Below, piece after piece: positions 39,074 to 48,200 of a DNA stretch of 64,000 bases (position 1 is the first letter of the stretch; the number at the start of each line of letters is the position of its first letter). The position numbers and the translations under genes are program-made. Below the pieces are notes generated by a model. The model saw only the letters and a program-made list of their open reading frames with translations, was not told the DNA's origin and made no database searches. The DNA is from Opitutales bacterium (GTDB lineage Bacteria > Verrucomicrobiota > Verrucomicrobiia > Opitutales > Seribacteraceae): contig JAQWWZ010000025.1 of NCBI GenBank assembly GCA_029254745.1, forward strand, positions 124,001 through 188,000, read 5' to 3'.

Positions 39074-40201
39074 ATGACTATAATAAAGAATAATTTATTA
39101 CTTTTCACTTTTGGTATCTTATCATTTATATCGATTACAATCTTTCTAGGTTACCGTTCGAATATTGCTTCTGAAATCGAAGAAACAGAAGATGAGATCC
39201 GAAAAGTTGTGAGGTTGCAGGAGGGTTACCATGAAGAAATTTCTGTTTTTAAGAATTTAAAAAATGATTTTTCTAAAGTGCAGGATGAACTCAGCCAGCT
39301 TGCAACAATTGAAAAAAATCAAAATCTTTTTTGGAAAAAAATTCTTAATCACAGAGAAAATCACATGGTTAAGTGGAAAAACAAAACTGCTGAATCAGTA
39401 AATGCCGATATAACTAGGATGTTTTCTTCCTTGAGGGCTAGATGTCGTGCTAAAGATATTGAATTACCTTCTGCAGTAAATAAAGCACCCACCATTGGCT
39501 TTGGGTCAACGAATAAGAAGCCAAAGAACAATTATGGTTTCGGTTTCTCTGCTTACGACGGTTTTTGGCCAAGCTTTTCCCAAGAGGAGGCAAAAATTAT
39601 TGGGGTGCAGGCAAAGATAATTAAGGAAATAGTAGAAATTCTGACCCAATCTGTTACTGACAAAAAGAAACTGAAATTAATAAAGATTTTAAGAGAAAGT
39701 GCGGGTAGTGTCGACATCAAGCATATAAAAAATGATCAATTAAACTTGGGATCTGAACGCCACCTTTTACTGCAAAGTATGGGCAAAATTGAAAGTCTTG
39801 TTTTTGAGATCTCGATAAAAGGTCAATCAAGTCATGCAAGAAGATTTATCAACCAACTTAGAGCACCATACATGTTGAGAGATATCTCTGTAAAAAGAGA
39901 AATTGTGTTAGAAGAAAAAATTCAAGAGGACTTAAACTTTATACCTAACCCTTTTGGAAATACTAGTGATAAAATATCTCTTCCGAAGAATAAAATTAGC
40001 CCCATCGTAAAAGATGTAAATTCCGAGTTCATTTTTCTCATTGAATACATAACTGAAATTTCAAACGACTTTAGTATTTTATTTAACAACAAATTGATTT
40101 GGGAAAATGCCGAAAAAGATCTCTTGGTTGAGTTTTTAACTAAATCCGGGAATGCGGAGATTATAGAAGAAGCTAAATCAAAACTATTTTCAACTGAGTA
40201 A
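39074..40201 (+). CDS. Amuc_1100 family pilus-like protein (PilO-like)
   Basis: A 375-residue bitopic protein with an N-terminal membrane helix (about 7-26) and a coiled coil (about 30-85), followed by a globular periplasmic part. This layout and position match PilO and the Akkermansia protein Amuc_1100, known as an abundant surface-exposed protein that signals to host TLR2. The closeness to that protein is judged from layout and neighbours; sequence identity is likely low. A TTG codon at 39071 directly precedes the ATG chosen here. It is four bases after the PilM-like gene and one base before the next. Confidence 0.8.
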   Translation: MTIIKNNLLLFTFGILSFISITIFLGYRSNIASEIEETEDEIRKVVRLQEGYHEEISVFKNLKNDFSKVQDELSQLATIEKNQNLFWKKILNHRENHMVKWKNKTAESVNADITRMFSSLRARCRAKDIELPSAVNKAPTIGFGSTNKKPKNNYGFGFSAYDGFWPSFSQEEAKIIGVQAKIIKEIVEILTQSVTDKKKLKLIKILRESAGSVDIKHIKNDQLNLGSERHLLLQSMGKIESLVFEISIKGQSSHARRFINQLRAPYMLRDISVKREIVLEEKIQEDLNFIPNPFGNTSDKISLPKNKISPIVKDVNSEFIFLIEYITEISNDFSILFNNKLIWENAEKDLLVEFLTKSGNAEIIEEAKSKLFSTE

Positions 40202-40202
40202 A

Positions 40203-41483
40203 ATGAGAAAATATTACGATAAAATGCTCTTAGCATTTGGGCTGAGTTTATTGGCAATTATTTCAATCAATGGTTTTTTTAACCCCAGTCGTTCATCTAA
40301 AAGTTCACAACCTCTCTTGAATATTCAACCGTTTGAGTTTGAAATTAAAAACGGACTTGGAGCGTTGACCCTAAGAAATACTCATCGTCTTATGCCTGGC
40401 AATACGATTACGGCTGTTGATTTCAATGGATCAGACATAGAAAGTTTTGAGATTAAAGAAGTTATTTTTAGAAGAAGAGCTGAGGTTGAGGTAAATCTTA
40501 AAAATGGCCAAAAGATTTCAGGAAAACTTACCAATCAAGATGAACTTATATTGGGCAAATCATGGCAAAATACTCGGCAACCGTTAACAGTTTCTAGAAA
40601 TAGAAAAACCATCAATATTTCCCTAGCAACTGTAGAATCTGTCAAGAGTGATCACAAAATCTTATTTTCCTCCCCTAATGGATTTGATTTGCAAAATTTT
40701 TCTCTTTCTTTTTACCAACGAAAAAACATCTACAATCAACATCCACAAAATTTTGAACGACCTACATGGAACCAAAAAAACCTAGATGAAAATGAAACAA
40801 ACTATGACCTATTTACTCCTCCAGTCATTTATTTGGTAGACGGAAAACTATCAACCAACATTCCACAAGAGCCAATTCTCAAGCAAGCAAACGATGAAGA
40901 GTTCGGCATGGAATTAATTAAATTCTCCAACGAACCTTATCCATACAAACTGGTCAGTTGGATTGGAGAAACGCCATACTTCGAAGATACTCAAACTAGG
41001 CAATCCCCGAACTCCTTATCTTTTGTGAGAAATAGGCTTGAAGTCGGTATTCCATACAAGAAAAATAAGGACAGAAAAGGAGGGCAACCTTCGCTCGTGC
41101 ATTCAACTCTGGAAGATGAAGAAAAGCAGTTGGTAATAGAAAAATTTGTTGTGCAACAATACAGGGATGAGAAAACAGGAGGTATGAAAATAATCGGAAG
41201 GGCGTTAGTCAAAGATTTTCAACTTGGTGGAAAATCTTTTGAGATTAATAACCAAATGAAGGAAGTATATGCCGGAAATATAAAAATTGAAGTTCGCATG
41301 ACACTGAATGATTTGGACAATAAAACCTTTACTTTTACAACGAAGGACATGGGCATATCTTTTGATTTTGGAGACCGCTTATTTACTGTGGTTGAAATTG
41401 ATGAAGTGAAGAAAACAATTTTAGTTAATAAAAAAGGACCAAAGCCAAATCAACAGATTGAGCAATTACTCAGATTACCTTAA
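40203..41483 (+). CDS. Amuc_1099 family pilus-like system protein
   Basis: A 426-residue protein with an N-terminal membrane helix (about 8-26) and a beta-rich periplasmic part. It has no enzyme motif. In the Akkermansia cluster the gene at this position encodes an uncharacterised pilus-system component, and by analogy with type IV pili it might take the place of the pilot or PilP-like link between the inner-membrane platform and the secretin. The repeated segments on valine and lysine strands (KKTILVNKKGPKPN) fit a small beta domain at the C-terminus. It lies between the PilO-like gene and the secretin. Confidence 0.75.
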   Translation: MRKYYDKMLLAFGLSLLAIISINGFFNPSRSSKSSQPLLNIQPFEFEIKNGLGALTLRNTHRLMPGNTITAVDFNGSDIESFEIKEVIFRRRAEVEVNLKNGQKISGKLTNQDELILGKSWQNTRQPLTVSRNRKTINISLATVESVKSDHKILFSSPNGFDLQNFSLSFYQRKNIYNQHPQNFERPTWNQKNLDENETNYDLFTPPVIYLVDGKLSTNIPQEPILKQANDEEFGMELIKFSNEPYPYKLVSWIGETPYFEDTQTRQSPNSLSFVRNRLEVGIPYKKNKDRKGGQPSLVHSTLEDEEKQLVIEKFVVQQYRDEKTGGMKIIGRALVKDFQLGGKSFEINNQMKEVYAGNIKIEVRMTLNDLDNKTFTFTTKDMGISFDFGDRLFTVVEIDEVKKTILVNKKGPKPNQQIEQLLRLP

Positions 41484-41526
41484 TTTAATCTTTTTCGAGA
41501 TTGACCCCAAGTCCTGAATCTATGCA

Positions 41527-44500
41527 ATGAAGAGTTCGTTTAAGTTCGACTCTTGCCCGTTTTGTTCGATGTCATATCTACATTTAAATTTTGTTAGCAT
41601 ATTTTTTTCCTTATTGCTCGTTCCCTTGGGCTTTGGGCAAGCAGACTCTGTTGGTTCTAGCATTCCATATGTTCAAATACCCAAGCAAGCAGCACCACCC
41701 AAAATTGAGACTCCCTTGGATGATGTTAAAAATTACAATGTCGGAAAAGATACGAATCTAGTAACCCTTCTTCAAAAAGTTAGGCAATTACTAAACAATG
41801 GTGATATTGAAAGTGCCCAAGCTTTGGCTCAGTCTGCACTTGCAAATGTTGAGAGAACAGCAAAAAACCAATTTTACCTTACACAAATCCGACAGCAAGA
41901 GACAAAATTATACTACGAACTTGCGACCAAGGCGATGAGTGAAAAAAAGTTTTCTCTGGCAAGCCAATTACTTGATAGATATCGGGATAATATAGCTCTT
42001 GAATTGAGTGAGAGACAGCGGAAGCGCGACATAGTGCTCAATAAAGAAGGTCCAAGCAATGTATCATTAGTGGGAAAGCTGGTTGAAGAACTGGACAATG
42101 CCAAGCGAGACTTGGCTGAAATTCGGGCGAAAGCGGGTTTACCAGAAGACGATGCGAAACCAGATTTAGAACGTCTTATGGAGCGAGAACAGGCAAAGGT
42201 CAGTTCTACGATGAGAACAAGCGAAAGGCTTTTAATTAAGGCTAGAAAAGCAGGTGAAGATGGTCGTTATGATGAGGCAACGCAATTACTTGATGAAGCG
42301 CTCTCTCTCATTCCGGAAGGATATTCTACCATTGCCTTGATAAGTGATTTATACAAAGCAAAGCAGCAGATCACTTGGTACAAAATGGGTGAGGCTATGC
42401 TAAAGGGGCAAGTTTCAAATGTGCAGGAGCTGGTGGTTGAGTACAAGAAAGTAGAGGATAGGAGAAGGAAGGCTGAGACTGAAACTCTGGGAATAGATGC
42501 TGAAATAGATTACGATGCTGAGATTCGTAAAGCATTAGAAAAAAATAAAGAGCAAGCTAAGCAAGCTGAATTCATTCTCGGTCAGGCACGGGAAAATATA
42601 AAATTAAAAAATTATGATGAAGCGGAGTCAGATCTGCTTAATATTATGAATTACCTTGAGCCTAACACCCTGACATGGCCAATAATTCTAGAGGCTTCAT
42701 TGGTAAAAAATAGGATTAATTTGGCAAAAGCTGAAGATTACCGTGAGAAAAAGGATTGGCAAAAAGCAAATGAATACATTGACGCATTCAAGCTAGGTTT
42801 TCATCAAGATAAAAATATCCAAGGAGATACTTTATCATTTGGCAGACCTGGTCTTAAAAAAACCGGAGGTGAGAAGGCAGTAAGCAAAGAACTTGGTTTG
42901 GCGGACAAACTGGTCAAGAAAATCGAAAAGGATAAAAGAAACCCTTACAAGCGTGATATAACCGAATTTTCACCGACATGGAAAGATGAGCAAGCTGCAT
43001 TAGATGAGCTTCTGATGAGGGCAAAGGTTCAATTTGTAAACAATGATTTAGTTGGTGCAACTGAAACCTATCGTGCGATTGAAACACGATTTTCAGATAA
43101 TTATGAAGCCAAGGAAATGTTGAAAAGAATTTCCAAAATACGCCAAGAAGAAAGTTATTTGGGCTACCTTAAGACGAGACAAGAAATGCTCGAAGAAATT
43201 GAACGGGAATGGGAGCGCCCTAAGGTTTTCGATCGTGTAGTAGAAGAAACTGCTGATGTACAAGATGTTACCTCAAAAGTTGAAGAAAAATTAAACCTCA
43301 TTCAAGTTTCCCCGATGCCCTATTTCGACTCTCCTTTGCCAGATGTGATTATGGACCTCCAAAGATTAGCCAGGCAAAATGATCTAACTGAGCCCGATAT
43401 CACAAAAAAGGGCATATTAATGTACGCTAAAAAGCCCCCAGAAGATGAAGAGTATCCCAATGTAACAATCACACTTATTCCGATGTCTTTAGGAAATGCA
43501 ATTTCTGTGATCACGGAATCCATAAGTTGGACTTATGAAATTGAACCCAATGCTATTGTTATTTCAAAAACTGGCGGCAGCATACAGGGGCGACGATTAG
43601 AGACCGAAGAATATGAGATTACTCAGGGAACTGTTCGCAGAATGACTGGTGGCTCTGGAGGAGGAGGAGGTGCAGCAGCCGATCCTTTTGCCGCAGGAGG
43701 CGGGGGAATGGGTGGTGGTGGTGATGGTGATGACCTCAAAGTAAAAGCATATTTAGAGGCAGCAGGGATTTCTTTTGATGAAAGTAAAGGTCATCGTTTT
43801 GCTTTTGATGGTTTTCTTATCATCGTTACCCACGACCGAAGAAGTTTGGACAAAATAGAGAGAATTTTGGCTCGGCTTGACAAAGATACAAGCAAGCAAG
43901 TGGAAATAGAAACCAAATTTTTGGAAGTGCAAGAGGGTGCCTTAGATGAGATCAGTTTTGGCTGGCAGTTTGGATGGGGAGACCCCACTTACATGGTCGA
44001 CCCTGCAACGAGTCAGCCAATAATTGACTCACAGGGAAATCCGGTGTTTTCTTTTTCAAACACACTGATGGGGAACACCCGTACTTTGGCACAAGCCCAT
44101 AGCCCGGGGGCAAGTTCAAATAGTCAGATTGTAATCAGCGACTCCCTCAATCCCTTGGCTAGTATGACATTGCCAACACCTGCCCCAGTATTACCCGGCT
44201 TTGTTGATATAGGTGCGGGCGTCTCACCTTTGGTGCAATCTCAGAAAAACAGCATGCAATATGCTCAGGGAGCAGGGAGCATGATTTTGGGGGGTAGCCA
44301 GGCCAAGCTTCTCATTAGTGCTCTTAAGAGAAAACAGGGAACGGACTTGTTAAGCGCACCCAGGATTACTGTTGTTGATGGCGAAGAAGCAACTATTACA
44401 ATTGCGCAAGAATTCATATATCCGATCCAATATGCAGCCCCAGAACCCCCTCAGGTTAATAATAATGGTGGCGGCGTCGGTGGCGGTGGCGGCGGCGGTG

Positions 44501-45096
44501 GAGTTACTGTCAGATCGGCAACTCCGGAATTTGGCGATGTTGCTCCAGAAGGTAAGCAGCAAGGTTTCCGAGAAGTTGGAGTCATTCTTTTTGTTCGTCC
44601 AAAAGTTGAAAAATACAATTCCATCAACCTTTTTCTCAAGCCAGAAGTCACAGAATTTGATGGCTTTGTTGAATATGGTGGACCATCTGCGGCAATCAAC
44701 GATACCAAAACGATCATTCAACCATCAGGTAATTTAATGCCAATTTTTTCTACTCGTAAAGTAGAGACAACTGTAAGTATTTTTGATGGTGCTACAGTAG
44801 TTATTGGTGGTTTGACTAGGGAAGAGGTCAAGACGGTAAATGATAAGATTCCAGTCTTGGGAAATATTCCCTTATTGGGTAGACTTTTTCAATCCTCTGC
44901 TGAGAGTTATCAAAAGCGTAATCTCTTAATTTTTGTCAGCGCCAACATTGTTTCCAGGGGTGGCTCACCAGTTCGTGAGACAATCCAAAATATTAGCCCG
45001 CAATCAATTTTTAAAGATCCTGTCATCATGACCCCAACTGGAACCATTCGGCGCACTTTTAAGGATGACGACAATGTTATGCGGTTAATTAAGTAA
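41527..45096 (+). CDS. Amuc_1098 family secretin (PilQ-like outer-membrane channel)
   Basis: A 1189-residue exported protein. A signal peptide ends near GFGQADS (an internal Met at 41569 would give a more usual one). Residues about 60-590 are helical, TPR-like repeats with many Glu, Lys and Ala, unusual for a PilQ. An N-type secretin domain (about 595-680) follows, then a Gly-rich linker (about 705-735), and the secretin channel domain (about 770-1150) with VEIETKFLEVQEG, LLSAPRITVVDGEEATI and the signature DKIPVLGNIPLLGRLFQ. A second Gly-rich insert lies at about 977-992. It should form the outer-membrane pore of the pilus-like complex, or export surface proteins such as the giants encoded next to it. 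Confidence 0.9.
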   Translation: MKSSFKFDSCPFCSMSYLHLNFVSIFFSLLLVPLGFGQADSVGSSIPYVQIPKQAAPPKIETPLDDVKNYNVGKDTNLVTLLQKVRQLLNNGDIESAQALAQSALANVERTAKNQFYLTQIRQQETKLYYELATKAMSEKKFSLASQLLDRYRDNIALELSERQRKRDIVLNKEGPSNVSLVGKLVEELDNAKRDLAEIRAKAGLPEDDAKPDLERLMEREQAKVSSTMRTSERLLIKARKAGEDGRYDEATQLLDEALSLIPEGYSTIALISDLYKAKQQITWYKMGEAMLKGQVSNVQELVVEYKKVEDRRRKAETETLGIDAEIDYDAEIRKALEKNKEQAKQAEFILGQARENIKLKNYDEAESDLLNIMNYLEPNTLTWPIILEASLVKNRINLAKAEDYREKKDWQKANEYIDAFKLGFHQDKNIQGDTLSFGRPGLKKTGGEKAVSKELGLADKLVKKIEKDKRNPYKRDITEFSPTWKDEQAALDELLMRAKVQFVNNDLVGATETYRAIETRFSDNYEAKEMLKRISKIRQEESYLGYLKTRQEMLEEIEREWERPKVFDRVVEETADVQDVTSKVEEKLNLIQVSPMPYFDSPLPDVIMDLQRLARQNDLTEPDITKKGILMYAKKPPEDEEYPNVTITLIPMSLGNAISVITESISWTYEIEPNAIVISKTGGSIQGRRLETEEYEITQGTVRRMTGGSGGGGGAAADPFAAGGGGMGGGGDGDDLKVKAYLEAAGISFDESKGHRFAFDGFLIIVTHDRRSLDKIERILARLDKDTSKQVEIETKFLEVQEGALDEISFGWQFGWGDPTYMVDPATSQPIIDSQGNPVFSFSNTLMGNTRTLAQAHSPGASSNSQIVISDSLNPLASMTLPTPAPVLPGFVDIGAGVSPLVQSQKNSMQYAQGAGSMILGGSQAKLLISALKRKQGTDLLSAPRITVVDGEEATITIAQEFIYPIQYAAPEPPQVNNNGGGVGGGGGGGGVTVRSATPEFGDVAPEGKQQGFREVGVILFVRPKVEKYNSINLFLKPEVTEFDGFVEYGGPSAAINDTKTIIQPSGNLMPIFSTRKVETTVSIFDGATVVIGGLTREEVKTVNDKIPVLGNIPLLGRLFQSSAESYQKRNLLIFVSANIVSRGGSPVRETIQNISPQSIFKDPVIMTPTGTIRRTFKDDDNVMRLIK
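43645..43733 (+). repeat. Gly-rich low-complexity linker in the secretin
   Basis: Codons for runs of Gly interrupted by Ala, Asp, Pro and Met join the N-type domain to the channel domain. A second stretch of GGC/GGT codons is at 44459-44503. Both look flexible, and both create false reading frames on the other strand. Confidence 0.8.
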
Positions 45097-45107
45097 AGAG
45101 AAATTTG

Positions 45108-45179
45108 ATGAAAGTAATTATGTCTAAACAATATATGGTTATTTTTTGCATATCTCTTAGTCTTCAATTAGCTTGTTGA
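45108..45179 (+). CDS. Possible 23-residue lipoprotein signal peptide ORF
   Basis: An ATG is followed by Lys residues, a hydrophobic stretch and LQLAC, a good lipobox, and the stop codon comes directly after the Cys. It could encode a minimal lipopeptide, which would be unusual, or be the remnant of a lipoprotein gene cut off by a stop. The next in-frame stop comes nine codons later. It lies in the only gap between the secretin and the giant protein. Real expression is unproven. Confidence 0.25.
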   Translation: MKVIMSKQYMVIFCISLSLQLAC

Positions 45180-45220
45180 ATCTATCAGGATTTTGTGTGT
45201 TTTTGGTAGATTATTGACAT

Positions 45221-48200
45221 ATGATTGATCGCCTAAAAAAGTTTTTTTTACATTTATTTTTATTTACTGTTTCTATTATTTTTTCTTTATCTTTTCTGTT
45301 TCAGGAAACACAAAAAAGAACAACGAATGTAAAGGTTGTTAAAGAGAAGTTTGCAGATGAGAAAGATTTGAATTCTGATTTGAGTCTAGTCCAGGATGTA
45401 AAAATTTCTAAAGCAAATGAGTCAGTCCCCAAATTGACCAGTAGAATTTATCGGGATTCAATACTCGGTGAATTTTCTAATTGGATAGAATCATATCAAA
45501 GACTTTCATGTTTATTGGATGATAACTGTACGGAGCATGACCCTAGGCAAATAAGCCATTTTTTGAAGATGGGTGAAAAATTAGCTCGGAAAAGAATGTC
45601 TGTTTTTAAAAGTTTAATACAAACGAATCCTCAAAAAGCTCTTTTAGTTGCGATTGATGCTAATGTTATTGATACATTACCCACTCCGATTCGTTCTTAC
45701 CTTGAAAACTGGGAGTTTGGTAAGGGTACTCTTTCAAGCTTTTACAAGTGTAAGGGTTCCGATCATGCAAAGTGTATAAATGAAAAAAAAGTTTCACTTG
45801 AGGATGGTACTGAATTCAGAGCCCATACTTATGGTTTAAGAGATAATATTTATAATGTAAAAGATTTTGTTTTCTGGGGTGTATCTATGGGGCAAGACCT
45901 CGCTATCTCTGAGTACCCATTTTCGTCTACGGATTTAGAAAATGGTAAATCCTCATATTCTTTTGACGGTAAGCCTTTACATTTTTCTAACGACGCCGAA
46001 AAGTCATTATTTACAGAGCAATCACTGACCGCTGAAAGACGGGCACAGGTACAATCAAACTATGTAAGCTATCCGGTCATTGCAGGAAGTAACGGGGTAA
46101 CAGTTAATCTAAAAAAAAGATATGACTTGGTGCTTACGCCCATGACATGGGAGGAGGCAAAAGAATATTCGTCAGCCCAAAATGGTAGGCTGGTATGTAT
46201 TAATTCTGCTGCTGAAAATAATTATATCCAAAATCTTCTCTTTGACGCACTTAATGGTTTTGATGAAAATAATCAGAGTGTTTCATATGGCTGGATTGGA
46301 GCAACTGATGATGAGGATGAGAACGGCACAATTTTCAACCCTGAGACAAACTCAACTGCACCTTTTGAGCTTAATTCAACAAAAGGCAGTTGGAGTTGGT
46401 TAAGTGGCGATAGGGTCGCTGATGGATATTCTAACTGGGAGGATTTAGGGATATCTAATTGGGGTGAGCCCAATAGTTCGAATTATTCTTACGGAGCGAT
46501 CGATTTTTCAGATGCTGCTTGGATTGCAGTTACCAAAGATTTTAAACTTCCATTCGTTATAGAGTATGATGATGGGGCAGCTACCGAAAATAATTTCAGA
46601 ACGGTTAATGGGTTTAGGAAAGTCCTCGTCGTTCCAGCAAGATTTCGGGATGAGGGTTATTCGGCGAGCGGTGATTCCGCTCCACTTGTAGATAGGGATG
46701 GAAATGTTTTATACCCAGAATTCCAACAAAATAGTTATGAGCCTGTCTCACAGACAGAACTCAAGGAAACCATGGATAAGGTAAAAGAATATTTCCTCCG
46801 CAATAGTGATAATAGTTTTGTGCTTGAAGCAGTGATAACCCCAACCGTGACCTTAGATTTTGATAAGTACACACCGGGGAGATTAATCAGTGGAGAAACA
46901 TCCGGTAACTTATACGACAGCAGTGGTGAATATTTTACTATATTTGGGGAAACTGTGTACCAAGATGAACTTTCCATTTTGAGTGAAAATGCTTTAGCAC
47001 AAGCGGCTTTGCAAAGCAAGGAGTGGAATTACAATGGTAGAGCTTTCGTAGGCGTTGCCCAGGTCCTTATTCCAAAAGGTGGTGTAGGCCAAGGATTTCT
47101 TGTCCCGCCGTCTATCCAGTTTGAGGGAGGCAATATTGACCCTGATGGTTCACCTGACCCAGATTTTTTGCCTGCAAAAGCTGAAGCAATCGTAGGGCCT
47201 TCTGGGAAAATAGAAGCGATAAAGATTATTGATTCAGGAGCTTTTTATCATGGAGCGCCTAAGATATTAATTGATGGCGTTGAAAGCACAGAGATGGCAC
47301 CAATTGTAGCTAAGATTGCGATTTCATGGGTGGTGGTGACAAGTTATTCAGCTGGAGGTGTACAAGGATTAGGTTATATCGGTGAAGCAGGTGCACATGC
47401 CCAGGCACCCCCACAGAATACTATGTTTGCCGAAACAATAGCCCATGAATTGGGCCATAATTTTAATCTTCATCATGCTAATACATACACTTCACAAAGT
47501 GAGCGGCCCACGAGTGATGAAGGAGTTACGAATGCGTATGCTAATCCCTATTCTATCATGGGAAACTTGGCCTCCATATCTGCCGGAGAGTTAAATATAC
47601 CATCCAAGGTATCCATGAAACAGCTTCGTGGCTTTGGCTTAAACCTTGGCCAGTCTAATGGAAATGATGTAGCCGGGCTAATTTTTTCTGAAGCGGACTT
47701 AATTGCATCAGAACTAAAAGAAATAGATGAAGCTCTACCCGCTAACACATTTCGAATATATCGCCATGATTTTGGGCATGGTCCTTATTCCTTAAAGCTT
47801 GGAGATTTCGACCTAAAGTTTCCGGCTGGTAGCAGCATCAGTGACACCCTAAATAATCTCTACTTCGAGCAAAATGTCTCAATCAAGATTAATGGAATTG
47901 GGGATGGTGCGAAAGCTGTCTTGGATATGAGTGCATCCCCAAAACTTCAAATCGTCTCGGGAGGAAGAGGCTATGCAGAAGAACCTCAAGTAGAGGTTTT
48001 AGATGAGAATAATCAAACCATATTGACCCTTGCCCCAAATTGGATTCAAAGACCAACCGGGACTGGATCTTACGCTCAGGTAGGACTTAGGGATTTGAGC
48101 CCTAGGAGTCCTCGGGGTTTACGCGGAATGGAATTACCTGCTTCACTTAACTCTCCCCGAGGAAAACTGGAACCAGATTTACAAGAATGGAATAGTGCCT

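Noticed and set aside
44350-44740. Reading frames on both strands across the secretin Gly-rich region
   Set aside because: They are shadows created by GGT/GGC repeats and lie fully inside the secretin coding frame.
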